This document shows positions 1-6,052 of a DNA stretch of 9,859 nt, in pieces. Below the pieces are notes generated by a model. It was not told where the DNA came from. It searched no databases and saw only the letters and a program-made list of their open reading frames with translations. The stretch is from Sphingomonas sp. UBA4766 (GTDB lineage: Bacteria > Pseudomonadota > Alphaproteobacteria > Sphingomonadales > Sphingomonadaceae): the NCBI GenBank assembly GCA_002403415.1, contig DHHS01000181.1, forward strand, positions 1 through 9,859, in the 5' to 3' direction. Positions within the stretch are counted from its first letter, which is position 1, and every line of letters starts with the position of its first letter. Both the position numbers and the translations under genes were made by a program.

Positions 1-58
1 GCCGCGCCGCGCGCCCGCAGCCCCGGGCCAGCCCCCGGCGCAGGGCCCTCGAACATGA
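1..58 (+). CDS. 3' end of upstream gsp gene, probably gspI (partial)
   Basis: The frame starting at base 2 is open from the window edge to a TGA at 56-58 and encodes about 18 residues very rich in Pro, Ala, Gly and Arg, ending in PRT. All codons but the last few have G or C in the third position, as in the neighbouring genes. The TGA overlaps the first ATG of gspJ as ATGA, the same junction type found three more times in this operon. In type II secretion operons the gene before gspJ is normally gspI, a minor pseudopilin, so I infer the gspI C-terminus. Nothing in these few residues is diagnostic of GspI, and a Pro-rich tail is unusual for that family. The other two frames are also open at the edge, so the assignment rests on context. 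Confidence 0.45.
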   Translation, partial: PRRAPAAPGQPPAQGPRT

Positions 59-750
59 TCGCTCCTTACCCGGCAAGTTCCGCGCGGGCCCACGCTGCCG
101 AACATGGGTTCACGCCTGTGAGGCGTTCCGCCGAACACGGCTTCACTTTAGTCGAAGTGATGATCGCGCTTTTGATCTTCGGCTTGCTGGCGGCGGGCGG
201 GGTGGCCTTGCTGGCGTTCAGCGTGCGCGCGCAGGGGATTACACAAGCCAAATTCGACGATATTGGCGCGCTCAACCGGCTTAACGCGCTGCTCGGCGCC
301 GATCTGGCGCAAGCGCTGCCACGTGAGACACGCGATGAGCAAGGTTCGCCGCTTGCCCCCTTTGAGGGTGCCGCTGGGTCCGAAAGTGATCCGATGATCG
401 CGCTGGTCCGCGGCGGCTGGACCAATCTTGACGAGGCACCTCGGCCCGATGCGCAAAAAGTTGAGTATCGGGTCCGCAACGCCACGCTTGAGCGCGTCGC
501 CTATCCCCTGCTCGACGGCGCAGCGCCATTTCCGGCAGCGCCGATGCTGCGCGGCGTTGCGGGCGTCACGCTACGCTATCGGCTGGCAGGCGCGTGGAGC
601 GACCGCTGGCAACCGCAGGGGGCAACCGCCTTGCCCGAAGCGCTTGAGATGCAGATCACGCGGACCGACGGTCGCCGCTATCGTTTCGTCATGCTGGTTG
701 GCACGGGCTATACGCCGCCGGCGATCGGGGAGCCCGGCAATGCTCCATAA
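55..750 (+). CDS. gspJ: Type II secretion minor pseudopilin GspJ
   Basis: GspJ is a minor pseudopilin that joins GspI and GspK at the tip of the periplasmic pseudopilus of the type II secretion system. The protein is up to 231 aa. Residues 27-36 read EHGFTLVEVM, a classic prepilin peptidase site: cleavage after G29, Phe as new residue 1, Glu at +5. A hydrophobic segment follows to about residue 53, then a globular domain whose C-terminal part has the GspJ-like stretch LEMQITRTDGRRYRFVMLVG. The start is uncertain. ATG55 overlaps the upstream TGA (ATGA) but gives a 29-residue leader. GTG at 118-120 (residue 22) would give an 8-residue leader, MRRSAEHG, which is more typical. Neither has a strong ribosome site. 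The frame is also open upstream of ATG55 to the window edge. The 3' end overlaps gspK by 11 bp. The family call is firm; only the N-terminus is in doubt. Confidence 0.92.
   Translation: MIAPYPASSARAHAAEHGFTPVRRSAEHGFTLVEVMIALLIFGLLAAGGVALLAFSVRAQGITQAKFDDIGALNRLNALLGADLAQALPRETRDEQGSPLAPFEGAAGSESDPMIALVRGGWTNLDEAPRPDAQKVEYRVRNATLERVAYPLLDGAAPFPAAPMLRGVAGVTLRYRLAGAWSDRWQPQGATALPEALEMQITRTDGRRYRFVMLVGTGYTPPAIGEPGNAP
97..146 (+). repeat. Imperfect in-frame direct repeat in gspJ leader
   Basis: Seventeen bases at 97-113 recur at 130-146 with 15 of 17 identical, offset 33 bp (11 codons). Both copies are in the gspJ frame and both encode AEHGFT. The first copy continues as PV and lacks the +5 Glu of a prepilin site; the second continues as LVEV and is the real processing site. 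Confidence 0.75.
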
Positions 751-1741
751 AGTGCCCGGCCCGGTGCCCCAGCGCGAACGCGGTGCTGCGCTGCTGACGG
801 TATTGTTGCTGGTCGCGGTGATCGCGGTGCTGGCAGGACATGCGCTGGAGCGGATGCGGCTTGCGACGCGGTTGGGCGGCAATGCAATCGCGATGGAGCA
901 GGCGCGCGCCTTTGCGATGGCCGCAGAAGCAGCGGCGATGGTCCGCATCAACAGCGTGCTCGCGCGCGATGCGGCGCGGGTGACGCTGCAGGGAGATTGG
1001 GCGGGTCGGCCGATTCCGCTCCCTATCCCCGGCGGGCTGGCGACTGCAACCGCCAGCGATGGCGGTAATTGTTTCAACCTGAACGGGCTGGTCCAGCCGA
1101 GCGACACCGACACATTTGTCGCGCGTCCGGCATCGATCGAGCAATTCGCGCGGTTGATGCGCTTGATTGGTATTCCCGACCAGCAAGGGCGCGGCATCGC
1201 CGCAGCCACCGCCGATTGGCTCGATACCGACAATACCCCCCAAGTCGAGGGTGCCGAGGATTCGGATTATGCCGCACGCACCCCGCAATATCTGCCCGCC
1301 AATGCGCTGATGGCGGATGCGAGCGAACTGCGCGCGGTGAGCGGGGTAACGCCCGAACTTTATGCGCGGATCCGCCCCTGGATATGCGCGTTGCCGGTCG
1401 CGCGGCCGACGCGGATCAACATCAACACACTGTTGCCCGAGCAAGCGGCGCTGTTGGCGATGTTGTTGCCCGATACGCTTGATATTGCGCGGGCGCGCGC
1501 AGTTCTGCTTGATCGACCGCCGCAAGGGTTTACCAGCACCGTGGCATTCTGGCAGGCGGTGGCGTTGAAAGGATCGCCGGCCGGACCAGAAGCACAGGGA
1601 CAAACGGCGGTCACGACGCAATGGTTTGGCCTGAAGATCGATGTCGCCTTGGGGGGAACGCAATTGACGCAGACGGCGCTGATTGATGCGACCGAACCGC
1701 CCGTGCGGTTGGTATCGCGCGCGTGGAGCGATCCGTCATGA
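740..1741 (+). CDS. gspK: Type II secretion minor pseudopilin GspK
   Basis: GspK is the large minor pseudopilin that caps the GspI-GspJ-GspK tip complex. The product is 333 aa. The N-terminus is MLHKVPGPVPQRERG followed by AALLTVLLLVAVIAVLAG: a prepilin-type site with cleavage after G15 and a hydrophobic helix. Position +5 is Thr instead of Glu, and absence of that Glu is normal for GspK. Family features follow: DWLDTD at 159-164, then a GAED-DYAARTPQYLPANA stretch, ELRAVSGV, and an INiNT motif late in the protein. C111 (in NCFNLNGL) and C216 (in PWICALP) could form a disulfide in the periplasm. ATG740 has a good ribosome site, GGGGAG at 727-732 with 7 nt spacing, and overlaps the gspJ stop by 11 bp. 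GTG752 just after the gspJ stop is an alternative. The open frame extends upstream to 428, but that part lies over gspJ and is not coding. Confidence 0.93.
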   Translation: MLHKVPGPVPQRERGAALLTVLLLVAVIAVLAGHALERMRLATRLGGNAIAMEQARAFAMAAEAAAMVRINSVLARDAARVTLQGDWAGRPIPLPIPGGLATATASDGGNCFNLNGLVQPSDTDTFVARPASIEQFARLMRLIGIPDQQGRGIAAATADWLDTDNTPQVEGAEDSDYAARTPQYLPANALMADASELRAVSGVTPELYARIRPWICALPVARPTRININTLLPEQAALLAMLLPDTLDIARARAVLLDRPPQGFTSTVAFWQAVALKGSPAGPEAQGQTAVTTQWFGLKIDVALGGTQLTQTALIDATEPPVRLVSRAWSDPS

Positions 1742-2820
1742 CAGTGCGCGCGCTTTTCCTACCCAGCGCCGCCGACGGCACCCACCGGTGGATCGCGATT
1801 GATGGCGACGCAATTGTCGCGCGCGGCGAAGGTGTGCCGGAGGCTGACGCATCGCCGCTCACCGTGATCGTCCCGGCCGAGGATGTGACGCTTCACTGGG
1901 CCGAAGTGAGTGCCCGCTCGCCCGCGCAGGCATCGGCGGCGGCCCGGCTGTTGGTGGCGGAGTCAAGTGCTGCGCCGATCGCGGATCTCCACGTCGCGGT
2001 CGGGGATGAGGGTGCAGCGACGCGCCCCATCGGTGTCGTCGCGGCCGAACGAATGCGCGACTGGCTTGAGACGCTGGCGGCAAAGGGGCTCGACCCCGAT
2101 GCGATGATCCCGGCACCCATGTTGTTGCCGCGCCCAGAGGAAGGCTTTGTCCGCGGCGACTTTGGCGGCGATGGGGTGATTCGCGGCACCAATAGCGGTT
2201 TTGCCGATGAACCGGCGCTCACGCCCGCGCTGACCGGCGGCATGGCCCCCCGGATCCTGGAGCGCGACGCGCTGGAACAAGCCGTGGTCGCCGCCATCGC
2301 CCACCCCGCACTTGATCTGCGCCAGGGCAGCTTTGCCAAGCGCGTTGCGATCGCATTTGACTGGCACTTGCTCCGCCGTGCACTGTGGCTGGGGGCTGTG
2401 ATCCTGCTGCTCGTCCTGGCCGTGACGCTGGTGGAGATTACGCGCTACAGCTTTGCCGCCGACGCGCTGGAGCGGCGGGCGGATGCGCTCGCGCGAACCG
2501 GTTTGCCCCGGACTGAAACCGTCAACGATGCCGGGCGCCAGCTTGAAGCGCGGCTGGTGCGAATGCGCGGCAACGGCGCAGGCTTTACCCAAACGGCGGC
2601 GACCATCTTCGACGCGGTGCAGGCGGTGCCGGGCAGCGAGCTGCGCACACTGGCGTTCGATGCGGCCGGCAAAATGCGCGTGACGCTGGTAACGCAGAAT
2701 GAGGGGCAAGTGACCGACGTCAGCAATCGCATTGCCGCGCACGGCATGACAGTATCGCAAAGCGTCTTTTCGAGCGGCGGCGGTCGGGTGAGCGGCGAAT
2801 TGACGGTGGCGCCGCGATGA
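1738..2820 (+). CDS. gspL: Type II secretion inner-membrane platform protein GspL
   Basis: GspL links the cytoplasmic ATPase GspE to the inner-membrane platform and pairs with GspM. The product is 360 aa, somewhat short for the family. Residues 1-214 form the predicted cytoplasmic actin-like region, with weak identity as is usual for GspL. Residues 215-236 (ALWLGAVILLLVLAVTLVEI) form one clear transmembrane segment. The rest is periplasmic, with an Ala/Leu/Arg-rich, probably coiled-coil stretch (ADALERRADALARTG) and a C-terminal ferredoxin-like fold candidate that ends GGGRVSGELTVAPR. ATG1738 was chosen because it forms an ATGA overlap with the gspK stop and has GGAG at 1725-1728, 9 nt upstream. 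A GTG at 1723, five codons earlier, is less likely. Position between gspK and gspM supports the call as much as the sequence does. Confidence 0.88.
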   Translation: MTVRALFLPSAADGTHRWIAIDGDAIVARGEGVPEADASPLTVIVPAEDVTLHWAEVSARSPAQASAAARLLVAESSAAPIADLHVAVGDEGAATRPIGVVAAERMRDWLETLAAKGLDPDAMIPAPMLLPRPEEGFVRGDFGGDGVIRGTNSGFADEPALTPALTGGMAPRILERDALEQAVVAAIAHPALDLRQGSFAKRVAIAFDWHLLRRALWLGAVILLLVLAVTLVEITRYSFAADALERRADALARTGLPRTETVNDAGRQLEARLVRMRGNGAGFTQTAATIFDAVQAVPGSELRTLAFDAAGKMRVTLVTQNEGQVTDVSNRIAAHGMTVSQSVFSSGGGRVSGELTVAPR

Positions 2821-3296
2821 TCGCGCGGCTGACAAACTGGTTTGCGGCGCTCAGCGTGCGCGAACGCGCCGGGGTGCTGGTCGCCGCCGTTCTGGCGATC
2901 GCCACGATCGGCTGGTTCGGCATCATCCGGCCCGTGAGCGAAGGATTGGCAGCAGCCCAGACACGTCATGCGTCGGCCGTGATCCGCCTTGCGACGACAC
3001 AGGGCCAGATCGCCGCGATGCAGCCGCTGATGAAGGCGGGCGAGCCCGTGTTGACGGGGACGCTGGAGGATACGGTGCGCGCGCGTGCGGCCAGCGTCGG
3101 CTTTGCACTGACGACGGTGTCGCCGCAAACCAACAATGCGCTACTGATCGGCATCGCTTCTGCCAAGCCCACTGCGCTGTTCGGTTGGATTGCCGACATG
3201 GAGCGCGACGGCATATTGGTCGACACCCTATCGACCACCGACAATGGCGATCAGACGCTGTCGGTGCAGATCACCTGGAAAGTGCGCGCGCCATGA
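2817..3296 (+). CDS. gspM: Type II secretion inner-membrane protein GspM
   Basis: GspM is a small bitopic inner-membrane protein that dimerises with GspL in the secretion platform. The product is 159 aa, a normal length. It begins with a short cytoplasmic segment holding the family-like pattern NWFAALSVRERAGVL (residues 7-21), then a transmembrane helix at about 18-37 ending GIIRPV, then a helical, Ala/Gln-rich region that may be a coiled coil (about 41-75). A periplasmic ferredoxin-like domain follows, including LFGWIADMERDGILVDTLS, a stretch typical of GspM. The start ATG overlaps the gspL stop (ATGA at 2817-2820), and the gene ends in an ATGA overlap with gspN. There is no strong independent ribosome site, so translation is probably coupled to gspL. 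Confidence 0.9.
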   Translation: MIARLTNWFAALSVRERAGVLVAAVLAIATIGWFGIIRPVSEGLAAAQTRHASAVIRLATTQGQIAAMQPLMKAGEPVLTGTLEDTVRARAASVGFALTTVSPQTNNALLIGIASAKPTALFGWIADMERDGILVDTLSTTDNGDQTLSVQITWKVRAP

Positions 3297-4018
3297 TGGG
3301 CAAAGGGGTGCTGACCCGCCCGCGGGCAGTGTTCGTTGCGCTGCTGGTCGCGGCATTGATCGCGACGATGCCGATGCGGTTTGCACTGGGGCTGGCGGGG
3401 CTGAGCGGCGCCGGGCTGAGCGCGCGATCGTCGGTGGGGCCGGTTTGGTTCGCGACCCTGCGCGACGTGCATTTCGGCGATATTGATTTGGGGGATATGC
3501 ATGCGTTCCTGGCCCCCCTTGCGCTGTTGGCGGGTCAGGCGCGGATTGATGTCGCGGGCCCGCAGCCGCTTACCGGGCCTGCGCTGCGCGGCGGGGTGAC
3601 GCTGTCGGGCGCGAGCTTTGGCATAGACGATGTGACTGCAAGCGTCGCCGCCGGTCGATTGTTCGCCCCGCTTCCGGTGACCAGGGTTGATTTGGAGGAT
3701 GTATCGATCGCCTTCACCCGTGGCACCTGTACCAGCGCCGATGGCCGCGTGAAGTTGGCGCTTGGGGGTGCGTTGGGGGGCATCACGCTTGCTCAGGGGC
3801 TGAGTGGCACCGCGCGGTGCGAGGGGGCGACCCTCTTGATTGCGCTTGCCAGCGCCTCGGGCACCGAACGGCTGCGGCTGACGGTGCAGGGCGATGGCCG
3901 TTATCGCAGCGAGCTGGTGGTGGCGACGAGCGATCCTGCAAGCATCGCGTCGCTGACCGCAAGCGGATTTCAAAGCGGAAGCGATGGTTACCGCCTTTCC
4001 GCCGAAGGGCGGTTTTGA
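3293..4018 (+). CDS. gspN: Type II secretion accessory protein GspN
   Basis: GspN is an inner-membrane-anchored accessory component found in only some type II secretion operons; its exact role is not settled. The product is 241 aa. Residues 11-31 form an N-terminal membrane anchor (AVFVALLVAALIATMPMRFAL). The periplasmic remainder has GspN-like patterns: LSGAGLSARSSVGPVWFATL near the start, repeated beta-rich Gly/Leu stretches, and two cysteines, C146 (RGTCTSADG) and C176 (GTARCEGATLL), in a spacing typical of the family and possibly disulfide-linked. ATG3293 was chosen because it overlaps the gspM stop as ATGA; a second ATG follows directly at 3296. This is the last gene of the block. No hairpin terminator is evident after it, and a tRNA gene begins 47 nt downstream. 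Confidence 0.83.
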   Translation: MMGKGVLTRPRAVFVALLVAALIATMPMRFALGLAGLSGAGLSARSSVGPVWFATLRDVHFGDIDLGDMHAFLAPLALLAGQARIDVAGPQPLTGPALRGGVTLSGASFGIDDVTASVAAGRLFAPLPVTRVDLEDVSIAFTRGTCTSADGRVKLALGGALGGITLAQGLSGTARCEGATLLIALASASGTERLRLTVQGDGRYRSELVVATSDPASIASLTASGFQSGSDGYRLSAEGRF

Positions 4019-4023
4019 TAGGG

Positions 4024-4053
4024 TTGACGGGGAGGCGGTGTGACCGCTAGTGC
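4024..4053 (+). promoter_or_regulatory. Weak candidate promoter for tRNA-His
   Basis: TTGACG at 4024-4029 matches the -35 consensus at five of six bases. An 18-nt spacer leads to TAGTGC at 4048-4053, a poor -10 match. The tRNA starts 12 nt further on, so spacing to transcription start is plausible. A small inverted repeat, GCGGT/ACCGC (4035-4047), lies in the spacer. The tRNA could equally be read through from the gsp operon. Confidence 0.28.
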
Positions 4054-4065
4054 CGCGGCCTTCAC

Positions 4066-4143
4066 GGCGACCGTAGTTCAATTGGTTAGAGCGCCGGCTT
4101 GTGATGCCGGAAGTTGCGGGTTCAAGTCCCGTCGGTCGCCCCA
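4066..4143 (+). tRNA. tRNA-His (GTG), with encoded G-1 and CCA
   Basis: All cloverleaf parts are present. The 7-bp acceptor stem is GCGACCG (4067-4073) with CGGTCGC (4133-4139). U8-A9 follow, then a D arm with TTGGTTA. The anticodon stem is CCGGC/GCCGG around the loop TTGTGAT, with anticodon GTG at 4101-4103. The T arm contains GGTTCAAGTCC. An extra G at 4066 pairs with C73 at 4140, the G-1:C73 identity element of tRNA-His. CCA is encoded at 4141-4143. It lies 47 nt after gspN and 30 nt before the next gene. Confidence 0.97.
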
Positions 4144-4173
4144 TTATTTCGACACTGTGCGGGGGCAACGCGC

Positions 4174-5223
4174 TTGACCAACGGCTGGGGCTTTCCCGAT
4201 TTCGACGCGCATGAGGGCGTTCACCTCTTCACCGATCCGGCCACCGGATTGCAGGCGGTAATCGCTATTCATTCGACTACGCTGGGCCCGGCGGGCGGCG
4301 GTGTCCGATTCTGGCACTATGCCGACAGCGATGACGCCGTCACCGATGCGCTGCGCCTGTCGCGGGGCATGAGCTTCAAAAACGCGATGGCTGGGCTGCC
4401 GATGGGCGGCGGCAAAGCGGTGGTGCTCGCCGACCCCGCTCGCACCAAGACCGAGGCAATGCTGAAAGCATTCGGCCGGGCGATCGACTCACTGGGCGGC
4501 CGTTATGTGACGGCGGAGGATGTCGGCATGTCCGACCGCGACATGGTGACGATTTCGAGTGAGACGCGCTACGTTACCGGACTGCCGGTGGCCAGTGGCC
4601 GCGCGGGCGGCAATCCCGGGCCGTCGACCGCGCTCGGCGTGTATCTGGGCGTGAAGGCGGCGGCCAAGCGCGGACTAGGCGTCGACCGGATGCAGGATGT
4701 CCATGTCGCGATTCAAGGAGTTGGATCAGTCGGTGGCGGGTTGGCCGAGTTGCTCGCACGCGATGGCGCGCGGCTGACGCTGGCCGATGTGGATGCGGCG
4801 CGGGCGCAGGCGCTGGCGGCACAACTTGGTGCGCGTCACGTGGCTGCGGAGGACATTCTGGCGACCGAGGCGGATATCGTCAGCCCGAACGCGCTGGGCG
4901 CGATTTTGACGGAACGCAGTATCGCCACACTCCAGACCAAAGTGATTGCGGGCGGCGCCAATAATCAGCTGGCCACGCGCGAGGATGGCTGGCGGCTGCA
5001 CGCGCGCGGGATCACCTATGCACCCGATTATGTGATCAACGCGGGCGGGATCATCAACGTATGCCTTGAATATATGGGGCAGGGGGACCGCGCCGAAGTG
5101 GAATCGCGCATCCACAAGATCCCCGACCGCCTCAACGAAGTCTGGGACGAAAGCGACCGGAGCGGCGAACCGGCGTCCGCGGTAGCCGACATGATTGCAA
5201 AGCGGCTGATCGGACGCGGTTAA
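4174..5223 (+). CDS. Leu/Phe/Val-type NAD-dependent amino-acid dehydrogenase
   Basis: The product (349 aa) belongs to the Glu/Leu/Phe/Val dehydrogenase superfamily, leucine-dehydrogenase branch, which oxidatively deaminates a branched-chain or aromatic amino acid to its 2-oxo acid with NAD+. The key residues of leucine dehydrogenase are all visible: K69 (MSFKNAMAG, substrate carboxylate binding), K81 (PMGGGKAV, catalytic) and D116 (TAEDVGM), each one position beyond the Bacillus K68/K80/D115. The Rossmann motif GVGSVG is at 182-187, and NAGGIINV lies near the C-terminus. Substrate preference cannot be read from the sequence. The start is probably TTG4174, giving MTNGWGFPDFDAHEGVH, a normal family N-terminus. 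There is no in-frame ATG or GTG between the tRNA and the conserved core, and the in-frame ATG at 4114 lies inside the tRNA. The ribosome site is weak (GGGGG near 4161). The gene sits 30 nt after tRNA-His and ends in stops interlocked with the convergent gene. Confidence 0.92.
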   Translation: MTNGWGFPDFDAHEGVHLFTDPATGLQAVIAIHSTTLGPAGGGVRFWHYADSDDAVTDALRLSRGMSFKNAMAGLPMGGGKAVVLADPARTKTEAMLKAFGRAIDSLGGRYVTAEDVGMSDRDMVTISSETRYVTGLPVASGRAGGNPGPSTALGVYLGVKAAAKRGLGVDRMQDVHVAIQGVGSVGGGLAELLARDGARLTLADVDAARAQALAAQLGARHVAAEDILATEADIVSPNALGAILTERSIATLQTKVIAGGANNQLATREDGWRLHARGITYAPDYVINAGGIINVCLEYMGQGDRAEVESRIHKIPDRLNEVWDESDRSGEPASAVADMIAKRLIGRG

Positions 5224-6035
5224 GCCGCTGCCACCCAGCGCTCGACCCAATTGGCGGCAAAGGGGACAAAGGGTTGCGCTTCGATCAGTAGTGACGACGC
5301 GCTGCCAATCAGTCCCTGATGGCCCGCACCCGCAGCGACATAATCCGTCACGATCCGTTCGATATAATCATCGGGAAGCGCCGCGTGCACCGGCTCGTCG
5401 GTGTCGAATTCCTCGATCATCTGCCACCGGATCCCTTGGCAACTCGCAAACGGCACTTCGACCCTGATCAACCGCTTGTCGGGAATGTTGGCGAGATGGT
5501 CGGCGTGATGGACCAGCGTCATCCGGTCCCACGGCGCGCCCACCATCAACACACGCCCACCTGCTTCGACCAGCTTGGCAAGTGGCGACCCCGGACCATA
5601 ACCATAGTCCTGGGGATGATCGGCGGTGATCCAGTCCGCGCGCGCGCCGATCGCCGCCATCGACGCGCCGGGATTGGCGCTGCGGCGAGCGCCGGGCATG
5701 GTGCGCACAAACTCGGCGATGACGCCGTTCATCCGCACCGCCCGCGACCCCGCTGCGTCGAAACCCGGCACATGATCGCGCCATTCCGGCAACACGCGCC
5801 CATCGTCATCGAGCAAATCGCAGTGCAGGCTGTCCCAACTGGTATAGACCATGACCGTGCCGTCCGGCCCCATGACGTCGAGCATTGCATGCGCCAAAAT
5901 GTCCGGGCCGTTGAGCATCGGGCCGACTTTGCTCATCGCGGCATGGAGCAGCACCGTGTCACCCTCGCGCAGACCGATGCGGCGCAGGTCATCGCGCAAC
6001 GACGCGCGGGTCCGGAAATCGGGCAGTGCCTCCAT
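5220..6035 (-). CDS. AAC(3)-family N-acetyltransferase (aminoglycoside 3-N-acetyltransferase-like)
   Basis: The product (271 aa, about the family's usual length) matches the aminoglycoside N3-acetyltransferase family, which transfers acetyl from acetyl-CoA to the 3-amino group of the 2-deoxystreptamine ring. Conserved blocks in order: LLHAAMSKVG (29-38), GPDGTVMVYTSW (56-67), GSRAVRMNG and EFVRTMPGARRSANPGASM (about 96-126), HPQDYGYGPGSPLAKL (140-155), VLMVGAPWDRMTLVHHADHLA (split at 162-182, with H176-H177), and a later EEFDT. All expected blocks are present, so it looks like an intact enzyme. Whether its natural substrate is an antibiotic is unknown; chromosomal members of this family are common and often uncharacterised. 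It starts 17 nt after the ald stop on the same strand, so the two are probably one operon. The ribosome site is weak. Its stop (TAA, bases 5222-5220) interlocks with that of the dehydrogenase opposite. No mobile element or change in composition marks it as recently acquired. Confidence 0.88.
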   Translation of the reverse strand: MEALPDFRTRASLRDDLRRIGLREGDTVLLHAAMSKVGPMLNGPDILAHAMLDVMGPDGTVMVYTSWDSLHCDLLDDDGRVLPEWRDHVPGFDAAGSRAVRMNGVIAEFVRTMPGARRSANPGASMAAIGARADWITADHPQDYGYGPGSPLAKLVEAGGRVLMVGAPWDRMTLVHHADHLANIPDKRLIRVEVPFASCQGIRWQMIEEFDTDEPVHAALPDDYIERIVTDYVAAGAGHQGLIGSASSLLIEAQPFVPFAANWVERWVAAA

Positions 6036-6052
6036 CGCCGTTCGTCCACTGC

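Noticed and set aside
428..739. In-frame upstream extension of gspK
   Set aside because: It lies over gspJ in another frame. The prepilin-type N-terminus and good ribosome site place the start at 740.
689..1663. Long antisense open frame opposite gspK (and similar ones opposite gspL, kup and ald)
   Set aside because: GC-rich genes with G/C in third positions routinely leave antisense frames open. The translations are Arg/Pro/His-rich with no domain, and the sense genes are well supported.
4066..4143. tRNA-His as an integration site for a mobile element
   Set aside because: I saw no second copy of the tRNA 3' end, no integrase and no composition shift; the flanking genes look native.
3251..4168. 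Minus-strand open frame of 305 codons covering gspN and tRNA-His, containing TGLEPATSG and RRSNQLNYG
   Set aside because: Those residues are the antisense translation of the tRNA gene, a well-known source of spurious database proteins. The rest lies opposite gspN, whose family patterns and ATGA start are convincing.
4114..4173. ATG-initiated extension of the dehydrogenase from 4114
   Set aside because: The ATG and the next ten codons lie inside tRNA-His; the family N-terminus begins at the TTG at 4174.
5220..6035. AAC(3)-like gene as an acquired resistance cassette
   Set aside because: There is no integron site, transposase or flanking repeat, its base composition matches its neighbours, and it sits in an apparent operon with a core metabolic gene.
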